Source: Anomaloglossus baeobatrachus
Taxonomy: Eukaryota > Chordata > Amphibia > Anura > Aromobatidae
DNA: 64,000 nucleotides
Assembly (NCBI RefSeq): GCF_048569485.1
Contig: NC_134353.1
Location: 530,441,008-530,505,007, forward strand
Direction of reading: 5' to 3'
Shown: piece after piece, positions 22,796 to 33,287 of the stretch
Layout of the letters: each line of letters starts with the position of its first letter
Position numbering within the stretch: the first letter of the stretch is position 1
The notes under the pieces: model-generated
Told to the model about the DNA's origin: nothing
What the model saw: only the letters and a program-made list of their open reading frames with translations
The model's database searches: none
Position numbers and translations under genes: made by a program

Positions 22796-24523
22796 GGCTA
22801 GGTTCACATTTCCGTTGTTTTGCATCAGTCACAATCCGCCGCTCTGATAAACAGCGCAATCAGTTTGGCGGATTCCGTTGTTCCCAAAGAATTGTATGAG
22901 CGTCGAATTGTGACTGATGCCCTTGCGTCGCATCCGCTGCCTGACTGATCAGTCGTGGAACTGTGAAGCCCCGAGAACGCTGTGTCGGTGCATTACCTTC
23001 AGGGACTCCACTGGCTCAGTCTGGTCACAGGTAGGAAACCTTCTTGTAGGATTGTCGTGACGCCACTCTCAGAATTGCGGTCAGTGGGGACCGCCACTGC
23101 AGGTTAAGGGATGCCTGGGGCTGATGGTGGGTGCAGTTAGTTGTAATAGCCTCCTGAGAGTGAGGCAAGCCCCAGGGCCCTGTGTAGGTGTGTAGAACCA
23201 CAAGGCGCAGAATAACTCCACACAAGCAGGATGTCTTTCAGGGGTTTTACTCACAGTTGGTGGCAGGGTGAGTAACCCGGGCGTAGCTGGGATGAACCAG
23301 GCTGGAACCAGGTATCCTTCAGGCTGACTGATGATGGTGACTACCGACTCGCCTTCCTTAGCCCTTGGTGGTTTGGGGTAACCCCGACTTTTAGTCCCTA
23401 TGGGGGTCACCCAGGGAAGTTGCTGAAGCCTCTCTCCCCTTCGTTTGGTTGCCGTTTGCTTGTCGCCTGGACCAGATCACTCCAGCTGCTTGCCTCCTGT
23501 GAACTATGGGCCCTAACTGTGGCTACGTGGCTGCGGCTTTTGGGTGTTGTGGTGTGGGCTTTGAGGGCCCCACACCGGCAGGTTTAGCGAGGAAAGGTAG
23601 ATCTATCCCCGCTCCGGGATCTGCCGCCCGTTTGGGCCTGGTACTCCCTAGCAGTCTCCTTACTTCCCACTCCGTGCTCTCTCTTTAGCTGAAGATGGAT
23701 TTCGGGTAGCACTCCTAGGTGACCGTTCTCCCCCGTCGGTAGCCACTGCGCGGGCGCTGTTAGACTGCAACAGCCCCAGGGGTCTGCTCTCCTCGGAGCT
23801 CCCTGGACTCTCCACTAAACCGGCTCACTGCTCCTCCTCTCCTGTTCTTGCCTACGCCACCTAGCAACCAGGCTCTCTTACCACACCCCTTGAGTGGAGA
23901 TGGAGGCTTTTGGCCCCCTCCACTATTCCAGTGGAGGTGAAGGCTTTGCCCCCTCCTGGGATCCCCAGGGGTCCTCCCAAAGGTACATGTGTGAGACCTG
24001 ATCACTATGCGCCTGTGTAGTCACACCTCGGTCAGCCTTCTGGATTACCTGTATTGTACTGTCCCCAGCATGGGTGCAGTACTCAGTGGTGCCTGACCAG
24101 GTCAGGGGCGCCACAGAACGACTGACCGTCAGGTGGCAGGAATGCAGAGAGTAACGTTTTTTTTGAGCAGCGGAATCCTTATGATTTCGCTGCGCATGCT
24201 CTCACTCGGCGCTGAACGATCAGCTGATCGCCTGACAGCTGCCTGCTGTGAGCGATCAGCTGATCACCCGGCGGCCGGCTAATGAGAGCGATCAGCTGAT
24301 CGTTCACAATAGCCGGCCGCCGGGAGATCATCTGATCGCTCTCAAAACCGGCAGCCAGCTATTGTGAACGATCAGCTGATCGTTCTCTCTCTCTCTCTCT
24401 CTCGTTTTGCAACAGAATCCGCTTTCTAATTCCAATTATTGTCATCCGTTGTACAACGCATCAGTCACAAGCATCAAGCAACGCATGTGACTGATGCAAA
24501 ACAATGGAAATGTGAACCTAGCC
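22796..24523. mobile_element. PIF/Harbinger-type MITE split by a solo LTR
   Basis: Inverted ends GGCTAGGTTCACATTTCC and GGAAATGTGAACCTAGCC are flanked by TAA at 22793-22795 and 24524-24526. The outer parts total about 570 bp and hold several copies of the palindrome CGATCAGCTGATCG (about 24218-24385) and a (CT)n run at 24384-24403. The solo LTR occupies 22962-24115. Confidence 0.82.
22962..24115 (-). mobile_element. solo LTR of the cold-shock-domain element family
   Basis: On the minus strand it begins TGTGGCGCCCCTGACC and ends GGGGCTTCACA, as do the LTRs at 25449, 29424, 31991 and 35930. Direct repeats GAAC lie at 22958-22961 and 24116-24119. Its 1154 bp match the shorter LTR form (1153 bp). 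No inner region remains, as after recombination between two LTRs. Somewhat diverged from both full elements. Confidence 0.88.
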
Positions 24524-24526
24524 TAA

Positions 24527-25448
24527 GCTGGTTAAATGACTGCTGCTGTACTCTCATTGGTCATAACATGCATCCTCATGTTCTTTCAATGCATTTCAAT
24601 TAGGAAAAGCCAAAGTGTGTTATTTATTTCTAATGTAACATACATTAAATGAAATATGTACTGTATATATATTTTTAATGGCTGATTTTTTACCAGTGAT
24701 ACATGAAATCTCCTGTATGTGTATGTCAATAAATAGTTAAATACAATTTCTAAATATAAAAATAAACCTTTATTGAATTGAATTAAAAACTGTGTGGTGC
24801 AGTGAAGTGAGCTCACTTACAATCTCGCATCTGCGCAGAGAGCTCATGGTCTCTTGTAAGCGCACCTATTTTCAGATCTGCTCACAATGGGGCAGAGCAA
24901 AGTTCGCCTGCATGACCGGGGAATGACTTCGCAGGCGCCAGATTCGGCCCAGTACGTGGATGATGACGGAGGCGTCAGGTGCGTCAATAATCAAAGGAGG
25001 ATGGCAAACAGCGGCAGGGGGGGGTCAGGAGCCGAAAAAGAGCATGGCCATTTGAACAGAACAGATCATCTGCATACATTCAGATTTTCTAAAGTTATTT
25101 TTGTGGTCTACAAGGGGAGTCAGGGCCAAGGTGCACCTTCATAGAATGCAGCCCAGGAGCTACAGAAAGTGATACTTTTGGGTCAATACTAAAAAAAAAC
25201 AAAAAAAAAAAAAAACTGGTGACAGGTTCCCGTTAAGGGAATCTGATATTAGGCTAGTCCTCTTTTTCATTATTTTTGCCACCATCAGCCACCAAAGGAG
25301 GGATGATTTCACTTGATTGGGCAGAATAATTTTCTTATCTAGAGACCCTAGAAATCTGTGCCAACATGAAAGGATTTGTGTTTGTAAGATCCTTGTGTGC
25401 CTGAAACCAAATTTCTGCCATACTTTAATATATATATACATATATATA
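24527..25448. other. no gene seen
   Basis: AT-rich DNA. A frame of 85 codons at 24887-25144 has no recognisable motif. 'aaaaaactggtgacaggttcccg' near 25215 is a phrase that recurs (compare 45172) and looks like repeat DNA. Confidence 0.35.
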
Positions 25449-26601
25449 TGTGGCGCCCCTGACCTGGTCAGGCACCACTGAGTACTGCACCCATGCTGGG
25501 GACAGTACAACACAGGTAATCCAGAAGGCTGACAGGGGTGTGGAACACAGGCGCATAGTGATCAGGTCTCACACATGTACCCATGAGAGGACCCCTGGGG
25601 ATCCCAGGAGGGGGCAAGCCTTCACCTTCACTGGAATAGTGGAGGGGGTAGAGCCTCCATCTCCTCTCAAGGGGTGTGGTAGAGAGTCTGGTTGCTAGGT
25701 GGCGTAGGCAAGAACAGGAGAGGAGGAGCAGTGAGCCAGTTCAGTGTAGAGTCCAGGGAGCTCAAGTGAGGAGCAGATCCCTGGAGCTGTGCAATCTGAC
25801 AGCGTCCGCGCAGTGGCTACAGACGGGGGAGAACGGTCAACTAGGAGTGCTGCCTGAAAGCCAGCTTCAGCTAGAGAGTGCAACGGAGTGGGAAGTAAGG
25901 AGACTGCTAGAGAGCACCAGGCCCAACCGGGCGGCAGATCCCGAAGCGAGGATAGATTCACCTTTCCCTGCTAAACCTGCCGGTGTGGGGCTCTTAAAGC
26001 CCACACCACAACACTACAAAAGCCGCAGCCACGTAACCGCAGTGAGGGCCCATAGGTCATAGGAGGCAAGAGGCTGGAGTGGCCTGGTCCGGGGAACAAG
26101 CACACGGCAAACAACAAGGGGAGAGAGGCTGCAGCATCTTCCCTGGGTGACCCCCATAGGGACTCAAAGTCGGGGTCACCCCAAACCACCAAGGGCTAAG
26201 GAAGGCGAGTCAGTAGTCACCCTCATAAAGTCAGCCTGAAGGATATCTGGTTCCTACCTGGTTCATCTCAGCTACGCCCGGGTTACTCACCCTGCCACCT
26301 GAAGTGAGTAAAAAAAACCTGAAAGACATCCTGCCTGTGTGGTCATTCTGCGACTTGTAGTACTACAAACCTACACAGGGCCCTGGGGCTTGCCTCACTC
26401 TCAGGAGGCTCCTACATCTAACTGCACACACCATCAGCCCCAGGCGACCCTCAACCTGCAGTGGCGGTCCATACTGGCCGCAATACTGAGAGTGGCGTCA
26501 CGATCAAAACGGAAGAGTTCCTACCAGTGACGGAGATCCAGCAACGTGGAGTCCCTGAAGGTAACGCACCGACACCGACACAACACCTATGGGGCTTCAC
26601 A
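25449..26601 (+). repeat. 5' LTR of element A
   Basis: TGTGGCGCCCC start, CTTCACA end. Same length as the 3' LTR, and the same short open frames appear in both, which shows near identity. Several frames of 60-130 codons inside it are chance. Confidence 0.9.
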
Positions 26602-26603
26602 TC

Positions 26604-26621
26604 TGGCGTCACGAACAGGAT
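26604..26621 (+). promoter_or_regulatory. primer-binding-site-like sequence, element A
   Basis: TGGCGTCACGAACAGGAT lies two bases after the 5' LTR. A TGG start at this position is typical of tRNA primer sites. Element B has TGGCGCTGTGAACAGGAT at the same place (33241-33258). The tRNA cannot be named with confidence; serine and leucine tRNA ends are each a partial match. Confidence 0.5.
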
Positions 26622-26650
26622 AAGGACTAGACCTGTTCAGACAGGTGACC

Positions 26651-28729
26651 ATGTGCCTGGGCGGTCCGCTTGGAAAATTGGAAGCGCCGCCATATTGCCA
26701 CCATGAAAAGCGCGCTGAAAAACAACAGCAGCCCGCGCTGGAAGAAGTTACCGCCCACGAAGAGGTGTGGCTACCCAGAGATCCCCTGCAGAGTCCTGAC
26801 CTCGCTGATGAAGAAAGCGGAAGCGTCCAGAGACGGCGGAGCAGAAGAGAAGCCAGCAGCTTGCTAGAGAAAATGGAGTCCAGACGCGGATACCCAGAAC
26901 CAGGCACTGCTGCCTGGTGGTGCCGGGAGCTTGCCATCTTCTGCGACCGGCTGGAGGCCGGGATTGTGCGACGGCTCAGAGAAGAACGCACGGAGCTCCT
27001 GGAAATGGCTGCGGCGGTGCGGACCTATGAGGAGAGAGCCGCGCGGAGCCTGCCGGATCGAGCGGCGACGACGATTCAGACCCCGATGGGTGAGTCCGGT
27101 GTTGCCCCGGCTGGAACAAGAGCCCCGACCCTAGCTGCTACGACCGCGGTCCCAGAGGAGGCGCCCGGTGCGGCGACGCTGAGTGAGGCCGCAGCCACGC
27201 TAGGTGCGGCCCGCCAAGCCCAGGCCGCTGCAGCGATGCCCCGCCTGTCCCGCAGGGCTCCGACCACCACGGCAGTGCTCATCCGTGCTGCAGGTGTGAC
27301 GCTGACCCAGGCTGCCACCCTGCTGAACCCGGTCCGCCAAGACCCCAACGCAGCAGCGACGCTCGTCCGCGCCGCAAGTGATATGCTGAACCAGGCCGCA
27401 GCCCCGCCGGGTGCGGCCCGCCAAGCTCCGATCACTGCAGCGACGCCCGACTCAGCCTGCACGGACCCCATCGAGGCTGCGACGCCAAGTGAGACCGCGG
27501 CTGCAGTGTCCAGTCCGGCCCGCCAGGAACCGGCTGCGACAGAAACGCCAATTCAGGCCGCCGCCATACAGGGCGCGGCCCACCAAGACCAGGCCGCCGC
27601 CATGCCAGGCGCGGCCCGCCAAGACCAGGCCGCCGCCATACAAGGCGCGGCCCGCCAAGACCAGGCCGCCGCCATACAGGGCGCGGCCCGCCAAGAAGAG
27701 AAGACTACCTCATCATTTTCCCCGGCCTGCAAGGCCAGAGCAGACACCGCTCCCCAGTCCAGAGAGGTCCCTGCTAGGAAGACCCTGATAGGAGAGGACC
27801 CCGAATACTGGAAGCTGAAGGCTGATCTGGAGGCCCAGTTCCCGCAAGAGATGGTGGATCGGTATCTGCTCCCTCCGCATACCCCCAAGGAAATACAGGC
27901 AACCCCTGCAGCTGCGCCGAAGAGTCCACCGCCTGGGCCAGCTGAAGAAAGCCCATCCCCAGCACTGCCACAACCAGAGTGCAGCGAAGAACTAAGGGGG
28001 AGAGGAGGCCAGGAAGCAGAAGGGCTGACTCCGACGCCAACCGCAGCAGACCCCTACCCAGAGCCGGAGATGCTGCCCTATTCCCGCTGGGAGGAGGAAG
28101 ACTTGACACCGTCAGCAGATGAAGATCAACCCAAAGGCCTCACCTGGGAGCCTGCAGGCATGAACCCAGCCCGCAAGACACGGCGTAGCAGAGCAAAGTA
28201 TCCTCCAACACCACAGTCTCCAGAGCAGAGAGAGGTCACAGCCAGAGACCTGGAGGAGAAAAGGTGCCTAAGAAGGTCCAAAGCCCAGGCTAGAGGACCC
28301 CTTTACAGAGGAATAGTAGAGGACTTCAACTTGAAAAGCGGATACGGCTTTATTGTAGTAAAAGGAATAAAAGAGGGCATATTTGTAAATCGGAGAGATG
28401 TTCAAGCCCACCTGCCCAGAGGACATTCAGGCAGAAATTTGAAAATTGGGGACTTAGTACAGTTCACCTTGCATCAAGGAGAAAGGGGCTACTATGCCTT
28501 AGACGTAGCACCATGTCCCAGACAAGAAAGACAAGAAAGAAAAGACAGAGATAAAGACCCAGATGTAGAAACAGACGAAGACCAAGAAAGGAAAGATAAA
28601 GAACCTACAGATGAAACAACCACAGACAAAGATCCTACAGATGAAACAACCACGGACGACGACGGAGAGCAAGAAAGTCACAGGTGCCGGTGCCCTACAT
28701 GCCCACGCCCTAGTGAAAAAGAGGAGTAA
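26651..28729 (+). CDS. cold-shock-domain protein of LTR element A
   Basis: One open frame of 692 codons starting at the first ATG after the LTR (26651, A at -3). Residues about 75-150 are helical and charged (AWWCRELAIFCDRLEAG, then REERTELLEMAAAVRTYEE). Residues about 160-370 are rich in Ala, Pro and Gln, with loose repeats on 'AARQ' and a tight 12-residue repeat AARQDQAAAIQG. A conserved block follows (YWKLKADLEAQFPQEMVDRY, about 380). A cold-shock domain lies at about 552-624, with RNP1 KSGYGFIV and RNP2 GIFVNRRD. The tail is Lys/Asp/Glu/Thr-rich. Cold-shock domains bind single-stranded RNA or DNA. A Gag-like RNA-packaging role is inference. No zinc knuckle, protease or polymerase is present. 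Alternative: a captured host Y-box or LIN28-type domain with a non-Gag role. Confidence 0.85.
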   Translation: MCLGGPLGKLEAPPYCHHEKRAEKQQQPALEEVTAHEEVWLPRDPLQSPDLADEESGSVQRRRSRREASSLLEKMESRRGYPEPGTAAWWCRELAIFCDRLEAGIVRRLREERTELLEMAAAVRTYEERAARSLPDRAATTIQTPMGESGVAPAGTRAPTLAATTAVPEEAPGAATLSEAAATLGAARQAQAAAAMPRLSRRAPTTTAVLIRAAGVTLTQAATLLNPVRQDPNAAATLVRAASDMLNQAAAPPGAARQAPITAATPDSACTDPIEAATPSETAAAVSSPARQEPAATETPIQAAAIQGAAHQDQAAAMPGAARQDQAAAIQGAARQDQAAAIQGAARQEEKTTSSFSPACKARADTAPQSREVPARKTLIGEDPEYWKLKADLEAQFPQEMVDRYLLPPHTPKEIQATPAAAPKSPPPGPAEESPSPALPQPECSEELRGRGGQEAEGLTPTPTAADPYPEPEMLPYSRWEEEDLTPSADEDQPKGLTWEPAGMNPARKTRRSRAKYPPTPQSPEQREVTARDLEEKRCLRRSKAQARGPLYRGIVEDFNLKSGYGFIVVKGIKEGIFVNRRDVQAHLPRGHSGRNLKIGDLVQFTLHQGERGYYALDVAPCPRQERQERKDRDKDPDVETDEDQERKDKEPTDETTTDKDPTDETTTDDDGEQESHRCRCPTCPRPSEKEE

Positions 28730-29423
28730 AGTAGAGAGAAGTAAAGAAATACAGCAAGTTACCAGTTGAAGTTTTGACAAGTTTTGTTTGCAACGTTTAA
28801 GAAATGCGCCCACAAAAACTATTGTGAGAAATAAACTTTAAGGCTATGAACTTGCTATAGCCACAAACTCTCGCAGTGTAAATAGTTACACCAGTGGCAC
28901 CACCACCAGGGCCAGCCTGTTTAGGGGCTTGGCTCGTCTGCAACCAGGGGGGCCCGTCCGTAGAAAAGGGCCTTGGCTCACCTGCGACCAGAGAGCACGC
29001 CTGTTTATGGGGCCTTGGCTCACCACCACAAAGAGGGTACCTGGTCAGCACCAACTGTGGAGGCCGCCTCTGCATCCTGCCAGAAGAGGCTGACGGCGCG
29101 GATCCACCAGGCCAGGTATACCCTGAAACCACCAGCCCATGAAAGCCGCCTCTACATCCTGCCAGAAGTGGCTGAAGCCGCGGCCAACGGGAGAGGAAGA
29201 TTGGAGGAAAGGTCTGGGGAAACGGATGGCCCAGACCTGGTTACCAACAGGACCGGTGACCTGCCTCCTGAGGGGGTTTTGGGTGGGTTAACGGACTTGT
29301 GGGTGGAGGGTGGTGATGTACGATAACTGGTGATCTTAAAATGTTTTACATGTTTTAATGTTTTATGCATTTTAAAATGTTGTCTTGCAGCCCGAGGACG
29401 TGCTGGTGATAACTAAGGGGGAA
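28730..29423 (+). other. non-coding region and purine tract, element A
   Basis: Contains AATAAA at 28830-28835 and two copies of a block of about 70 bp ('gccgcctctgcatcctgccag' and 'gccgcctctacatcctgccag'). It ends with the purine tract AAGGGGGAA (29415-29423) immediately before the 3' LTR. Confidence 0.6.
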
Positions 29424-30576
29424 TGTGGCGCCCCTGACCTGGTCAGGCACCACTGAGTACTGCACCCATGCTGGGGACAGTACAACACAGGTAATCCAGA
29501 AGGCTGACAGGGGTGTGGAACACAGGCGCATAGTGATCAGGTCTCACACATGTACCCATGAGAGGACCCCTGGGGATCCCAGGAGGGGGCAAGCCTTCAC
29601 CTTCACTGGAATAGTGGAGGGGGTAGAGCCTCCATCTCCTCTCAAGGGGTGTGGTAGAGAGTCTGGTTGCTAGGTGGCGTAGGCAAGAACAGGAGAGGAG
29701 GAGCAGTGAGCCAGTTCAGTGTAGAGTCCAGGGAGCTCAAGTGAGGAGCAGATCCCTGGAGCTGTGCAATCTGACAGCGTCCGCGCAGTGGCTACAGACG
29801 GGGGAGAACGGTCAACTAGGAGTGCTGCCTGAAAGCCAGCTTCAGCTAGAGAGTGCAACGGAGTGGGAAGTAAGGAGACTGCTAGAGAGCACCAGGCCCA
29901 ACCGGGCGGCAGATCCCGAAGCGAGGATAGATTCACCTTTCCCTGCTAAACCTGCCGGTGTGGGGCTCTTAAAGCCCACACCACAACACTACAAAAGCCG
30001 CAGCCACGTAACCGCAGTGAGGGCCCATAGGTCATAGGAGGCAAGAGGCTGGAGTGGCCTGGTCCGGGGAACAAGCACACGGCAAACAACAAGGGGAGAG
30101 AGGCTGCAGCATCTTCCCTGGGTGACCCCCATAGGGACTCAAAGTCGGGGTCACCCCAAACCACCAAGGGCTAAGGAAGGCGAGTCAGTAGTCACCCTCA
30201 TAAAGTCAGCCTGAAGGATATCTGGTTCCTACCTGGTTCATCTCAGCTACGCCCGGGTTACTCACCCTGCCACCTGAAGTGAGTAAAAAAAACCTGAAAG
30301 ACATCCTGCCTGTGTGGTCATTCTGCGACTTGTAGTACTACAAACCTACACAGGGCCCTGGGGCTTGCCTCACTCTCAGGAGGCTCCTACATCTAACTGC
30401 ACACACCATCAGCCCCAGGCGACCCTCAACCTGCAGTGGCGGTCCATACTGGCCGCAATACTGAGAGTGGCGTCACGATCAAAACGGAAGAGTTCCTACC
30501 AGTGACGGAGATCCAGCAACGTGGAGTCCCTGAAGGTAACGCACCGACACCGACACAACACCTATGGGGCTTGACA
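29424..30576 (+). repeat. 3' LTR of element A
   Basis: 1153 bp, starts TGTGGCGCCCC right after the purine tract and ends CTTGACA. By eye it is almost identical to the 5' LTR. Confidence 0.9.
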
Positions 30577-30578
30577 CA

Positions 30579-30690
30579 TATATATATATATATATATATA
30601 TAGATATATATATATCTATATATATATCTATATATATATATATATATATATATAGATATATATATATATATATAGATATATATATAATTT
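30579..30690. repeat. (TA)n microsatellite
   Basis: TA dinucleotides with scattered TAGA steps follow element A directly. The left flank of the element is TA-rich too, so the insertion target was a TA microsatellite. Confidence 0.9.
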
Positions 30691-30983
30691 TAGCAGCCCA
30701 GTGGCTCTCTGAGATCGGTACTCCAAAATATCAACAATGGTGGCTCAACTATTACATAAAAAAAGCTTAGACCACTTTTTCTTTTCTGCAATGATCTTGT
30801 CTGTTTTCCCCCCAATTTTTCTTTTCTTGCTCTTCCATGCCATAACCCTATTGACATAAATGGCCATCACAATTTCCAAAATCTATTGTGGTGTGAAACT
30901 TTTCTCAGCCTCTTGAAGCTATTCCAACGTATTTAGTGGTCCAGTGTATCTCACTCAATTGGTGATGACACAAACTCACCTTA

Positions 30984-31748
30984 GGGGTGCTTCACACACA
31001 GCGAGTTCACTGCCGAGATCGCTGCTGAGTCACGCTTTTTGTGACGCAGCAGTGACCTCATTAGCGATCTCGCTGTGTGTGACAATGAGCAGCGATCTGG
31101 CCCCTGCTGCGAGATCGCTGCTCGTTACACACAGCCCTGGTTCGTTTTCTTCAAAGGCGCTCTCCCGCTGTGACACACAGATCGCTGTGTGTGACAGCGA
31201 GAGAGCGACAAATGAAGCGAGCAGGGAGCAGGAGCCGGCGTCTGACAGCTGAGGTAAGCTTGTAACCAAGATAAACATCGGGTAACCAAGGTGGTTACCC
31301 GATATTTACCTTAGTTACCAGCCTCTGCAGCTCTCCCGCTGCCTGTGCTGCCGGCTCCGGCTCTCTGCACATGTAGCTGCTGTACACATCGGGTTAATTA
31401 ACCCGATGTGTACTGTAGCTAGGAGAGCAAGGAGCCAGCGATCAGTGTGCGCGGCTCCCTGCTCCCTGCACACACAGCTAAGCGGTGTGCGCTGGTAACT
31501 AATGTAAACATCGGGTAACCATACCCGATGTTTACCTTAGTTACCAGACTCCGCAGCTTCCAGACGGCGGCTCCGTGCAAGCGCAGCGTCGCTTGCACGT
31601 CGCTGCTGGCTAGGGGCTGTTCACTGGTCGCTGGTGAGATCTGCCTGTTTGACAGCTCACCAGCGACCATGTTGCGATGCAGCAGCGATCCTGACCAGGT
31701 CAGATCGCTGGTCGGATCGCTGCTGCATCGCTAAGTGTGAAGGTACCC
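30984..31748. mobile_element. MITE family Q, copy 2
   Basis: GGGGTGCTTCACACACAGCG start and GGTACCC end, flanked by TTA at 30981-30983 and 31749-31751. It has one inner palindrome unit where copy 1 has three. Confidence 0.85.
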
Positions 31749-31990
31749 TTATATGTTTGGTTTTTTTTTCTAGTTTTATTGCCATATTTACAGAGCAGAT
31801 TGTACAAGACTCCAAGGCTTGAGGTCTGTGTTAAACCATCAGTGCTCTGTTCAGTCCCGAGCAGCTTTTTTTTTTCTGTTTACTTTTTTTTTTTTCCTTT
31901 TACTGTTGTAAAGCTTTTTGAATAGTTCAATTTTTTTTATTATTTCTGCTATGTTGGGGCCCTTATTGGGACCAGTAATATCACTATACA

Positions 31991-33238
31991 TGTGGCGCCC
32001 CTGACCTGGTCAGGCACCACTGAGTACTGCACCCATGCTGGGGACAGTACAATACAGGTAATCCAGAAGGCTGACCGAGGTGTGACTACACAGGCGCATA
32101 GTGATCAGGTCTCACACATGTACCTATGAGAGGACCCCTGGGGATCCCAGGAGGGGGAAAAGCCTTCACCTCCACTGGAATAGTGGAGGGGGCCAAAAGC
32201 CTCCATCTCCTCTCAAGGGGTGTGGTAAGAGAGTCTGGTTGCTAGGTGGCGTGGGCAGGCACAAAAGGGAAAAGAGAAGGAGGAGTAAACAGTCTAGAGT
32301 CTGCAGCAGAGTGTGGAGGAGTGAGGAGCAGGAAAGTGAAGCTCAGACAGGAGCAGCAGTGAAGGTCCCAGATGTGAGCCGGTTCAGAGCAGAGTCCAGG
32401 GAGCTCCGAGGAGCTGACCCCTTCCCCTGGGCTGCTGGAGTCTGACAGCGTCCGCGCAGTGGCTACCGACGGGGGAGAACGGTCAACTAGGAGTGCTACC
32501 CGAAATCCATCTTCAGCTAGAGAGAGAGCACGGAGTGGGAAGTAAGGAGACTGCTAGAGAGTACCAGGCCCAAACGGGCGGCAGATCCCGAAGCGGAGAT
32601 AGATCCAGCTTTCTTTTGCTAAACCTGCCGGTGTGGGGCTCTCAAAGCCCACGCCACAACACAACTAAAAGCCGCAGCCACGTAGCCACAGTTAGGGCCC
32701 ATAGGTCACAGGAGGCAAGCAGCTGGAGTGGCCTGGTCCAGGCGACAAGCAAACGGCAAACGAAGGGGAGAGAGGCTGCAGCATCTTCCCTGGGTGACCC
32801 CCATAGGGACTCAAAGTCGGGGTTACCCCAAACCACCAAGGGCTAAGGAAGGCGAGTCAGTAGTCACCCTCACAAGTCAGCCTGAAGGACACCTGGTTCC
32901 CACTTGGTTCATCCCAGCTACGCCCGGGTTACTCACCCTGCCACCTGAAGTGAGTAAAAACCCTGAAAGACATTCTGCCTGTGTGGAGTTATTCTGCGCC
33001 TTGTGGTTCTACGCACCTACACAGGGCCCTGGGGCTTGCCTCACTCTCAGGAGGCTATTCCAACTAACTGCACTCACCATCAGCCCCAGGCGTCCCTCAA
33101 CCTGCAGTGGCGGTCCCCACTGACCGCAATACTGAGAGTGGCGTCACGACTAAAAGAAGATTTCCTACCTGTGACAGGATCCAGCCGAGTGGAGTCCCTG
33201 AAGGTAATGCACCGACACAACACCTGTGGGGCTTCACA
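31991..33238 (+). repeat. 5' LTR of element B
   Basis: 1248 bp, TGTGGCGCCCC start and CTTCACA end. Open frames inside it recur in the 3' LTR and are chance. Confidence 0.9.
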
Positions 33239-33240
33239 TC

Positions 33241-33258
33241 TGGCGCTGTGAACAGGAT
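33241..33258 (+). promoter_or_regulatory. primer-binding-site-like sequence, element B
   Basis: TGGCGCTGTGAACAGGAT two bases after the LTR. It shares TGGCG and GAACAGGAT with element A, while the middle differs. Confidence 0.5.
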
Positions 33259-33287
33259 AAGGACTAGACCTGTCCAGACAGGTGACC

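Larger units (their letters stand above)
25449..30576 (+). mobile_element. LTR element A with cold-shock-domain ORF (complete-looking)
   Basis: Parts: 5' LTR 25449-26601 (1153 bp), primer-binding-site-like sequence 26604-26621, one ORF 26651-28729, about 690 bp of non-coding DNA, purine tract 29415-29423, 3' LTR 29424-30576 (1153 bp). The LTRs look almost identical, so the insertion is young. It lies in TA-rich microsatellite DNA, so the 4-bp duplication (TATA/CATA) is not clean. No protease, reverse transcriptase or integrase is coded, so it must rely on enzymes from elsewhere. It looks whole for its kind. Confidence 0.88.

Noticed and set aside
24887-25144. Open frame of 85 codons in a spacer
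   Set aside because: No domain, no splice or promoter context, and no second copy to test. Length is within chance for this GC content.
25450-26530. Open frames of 82, 128 and 63 codons repeated exactly at 29425-30505
   Set aside because: They lie inside the two LTRs of element A and recur only because the LTRs are near identical.
27076-27888. Antisense open frames opposite the cold-shock-domain ORF (for example 131 and 111 codons), and the 233-codon one at 34145-34846
   Set aside because: They mirror the GC-rich, codon-biased repeat region of the sense ORF and have no motif of their own.
30564-30770. Ile/Tyr-rich open frame
   Set aside because: Translation of a TA microsatellite.
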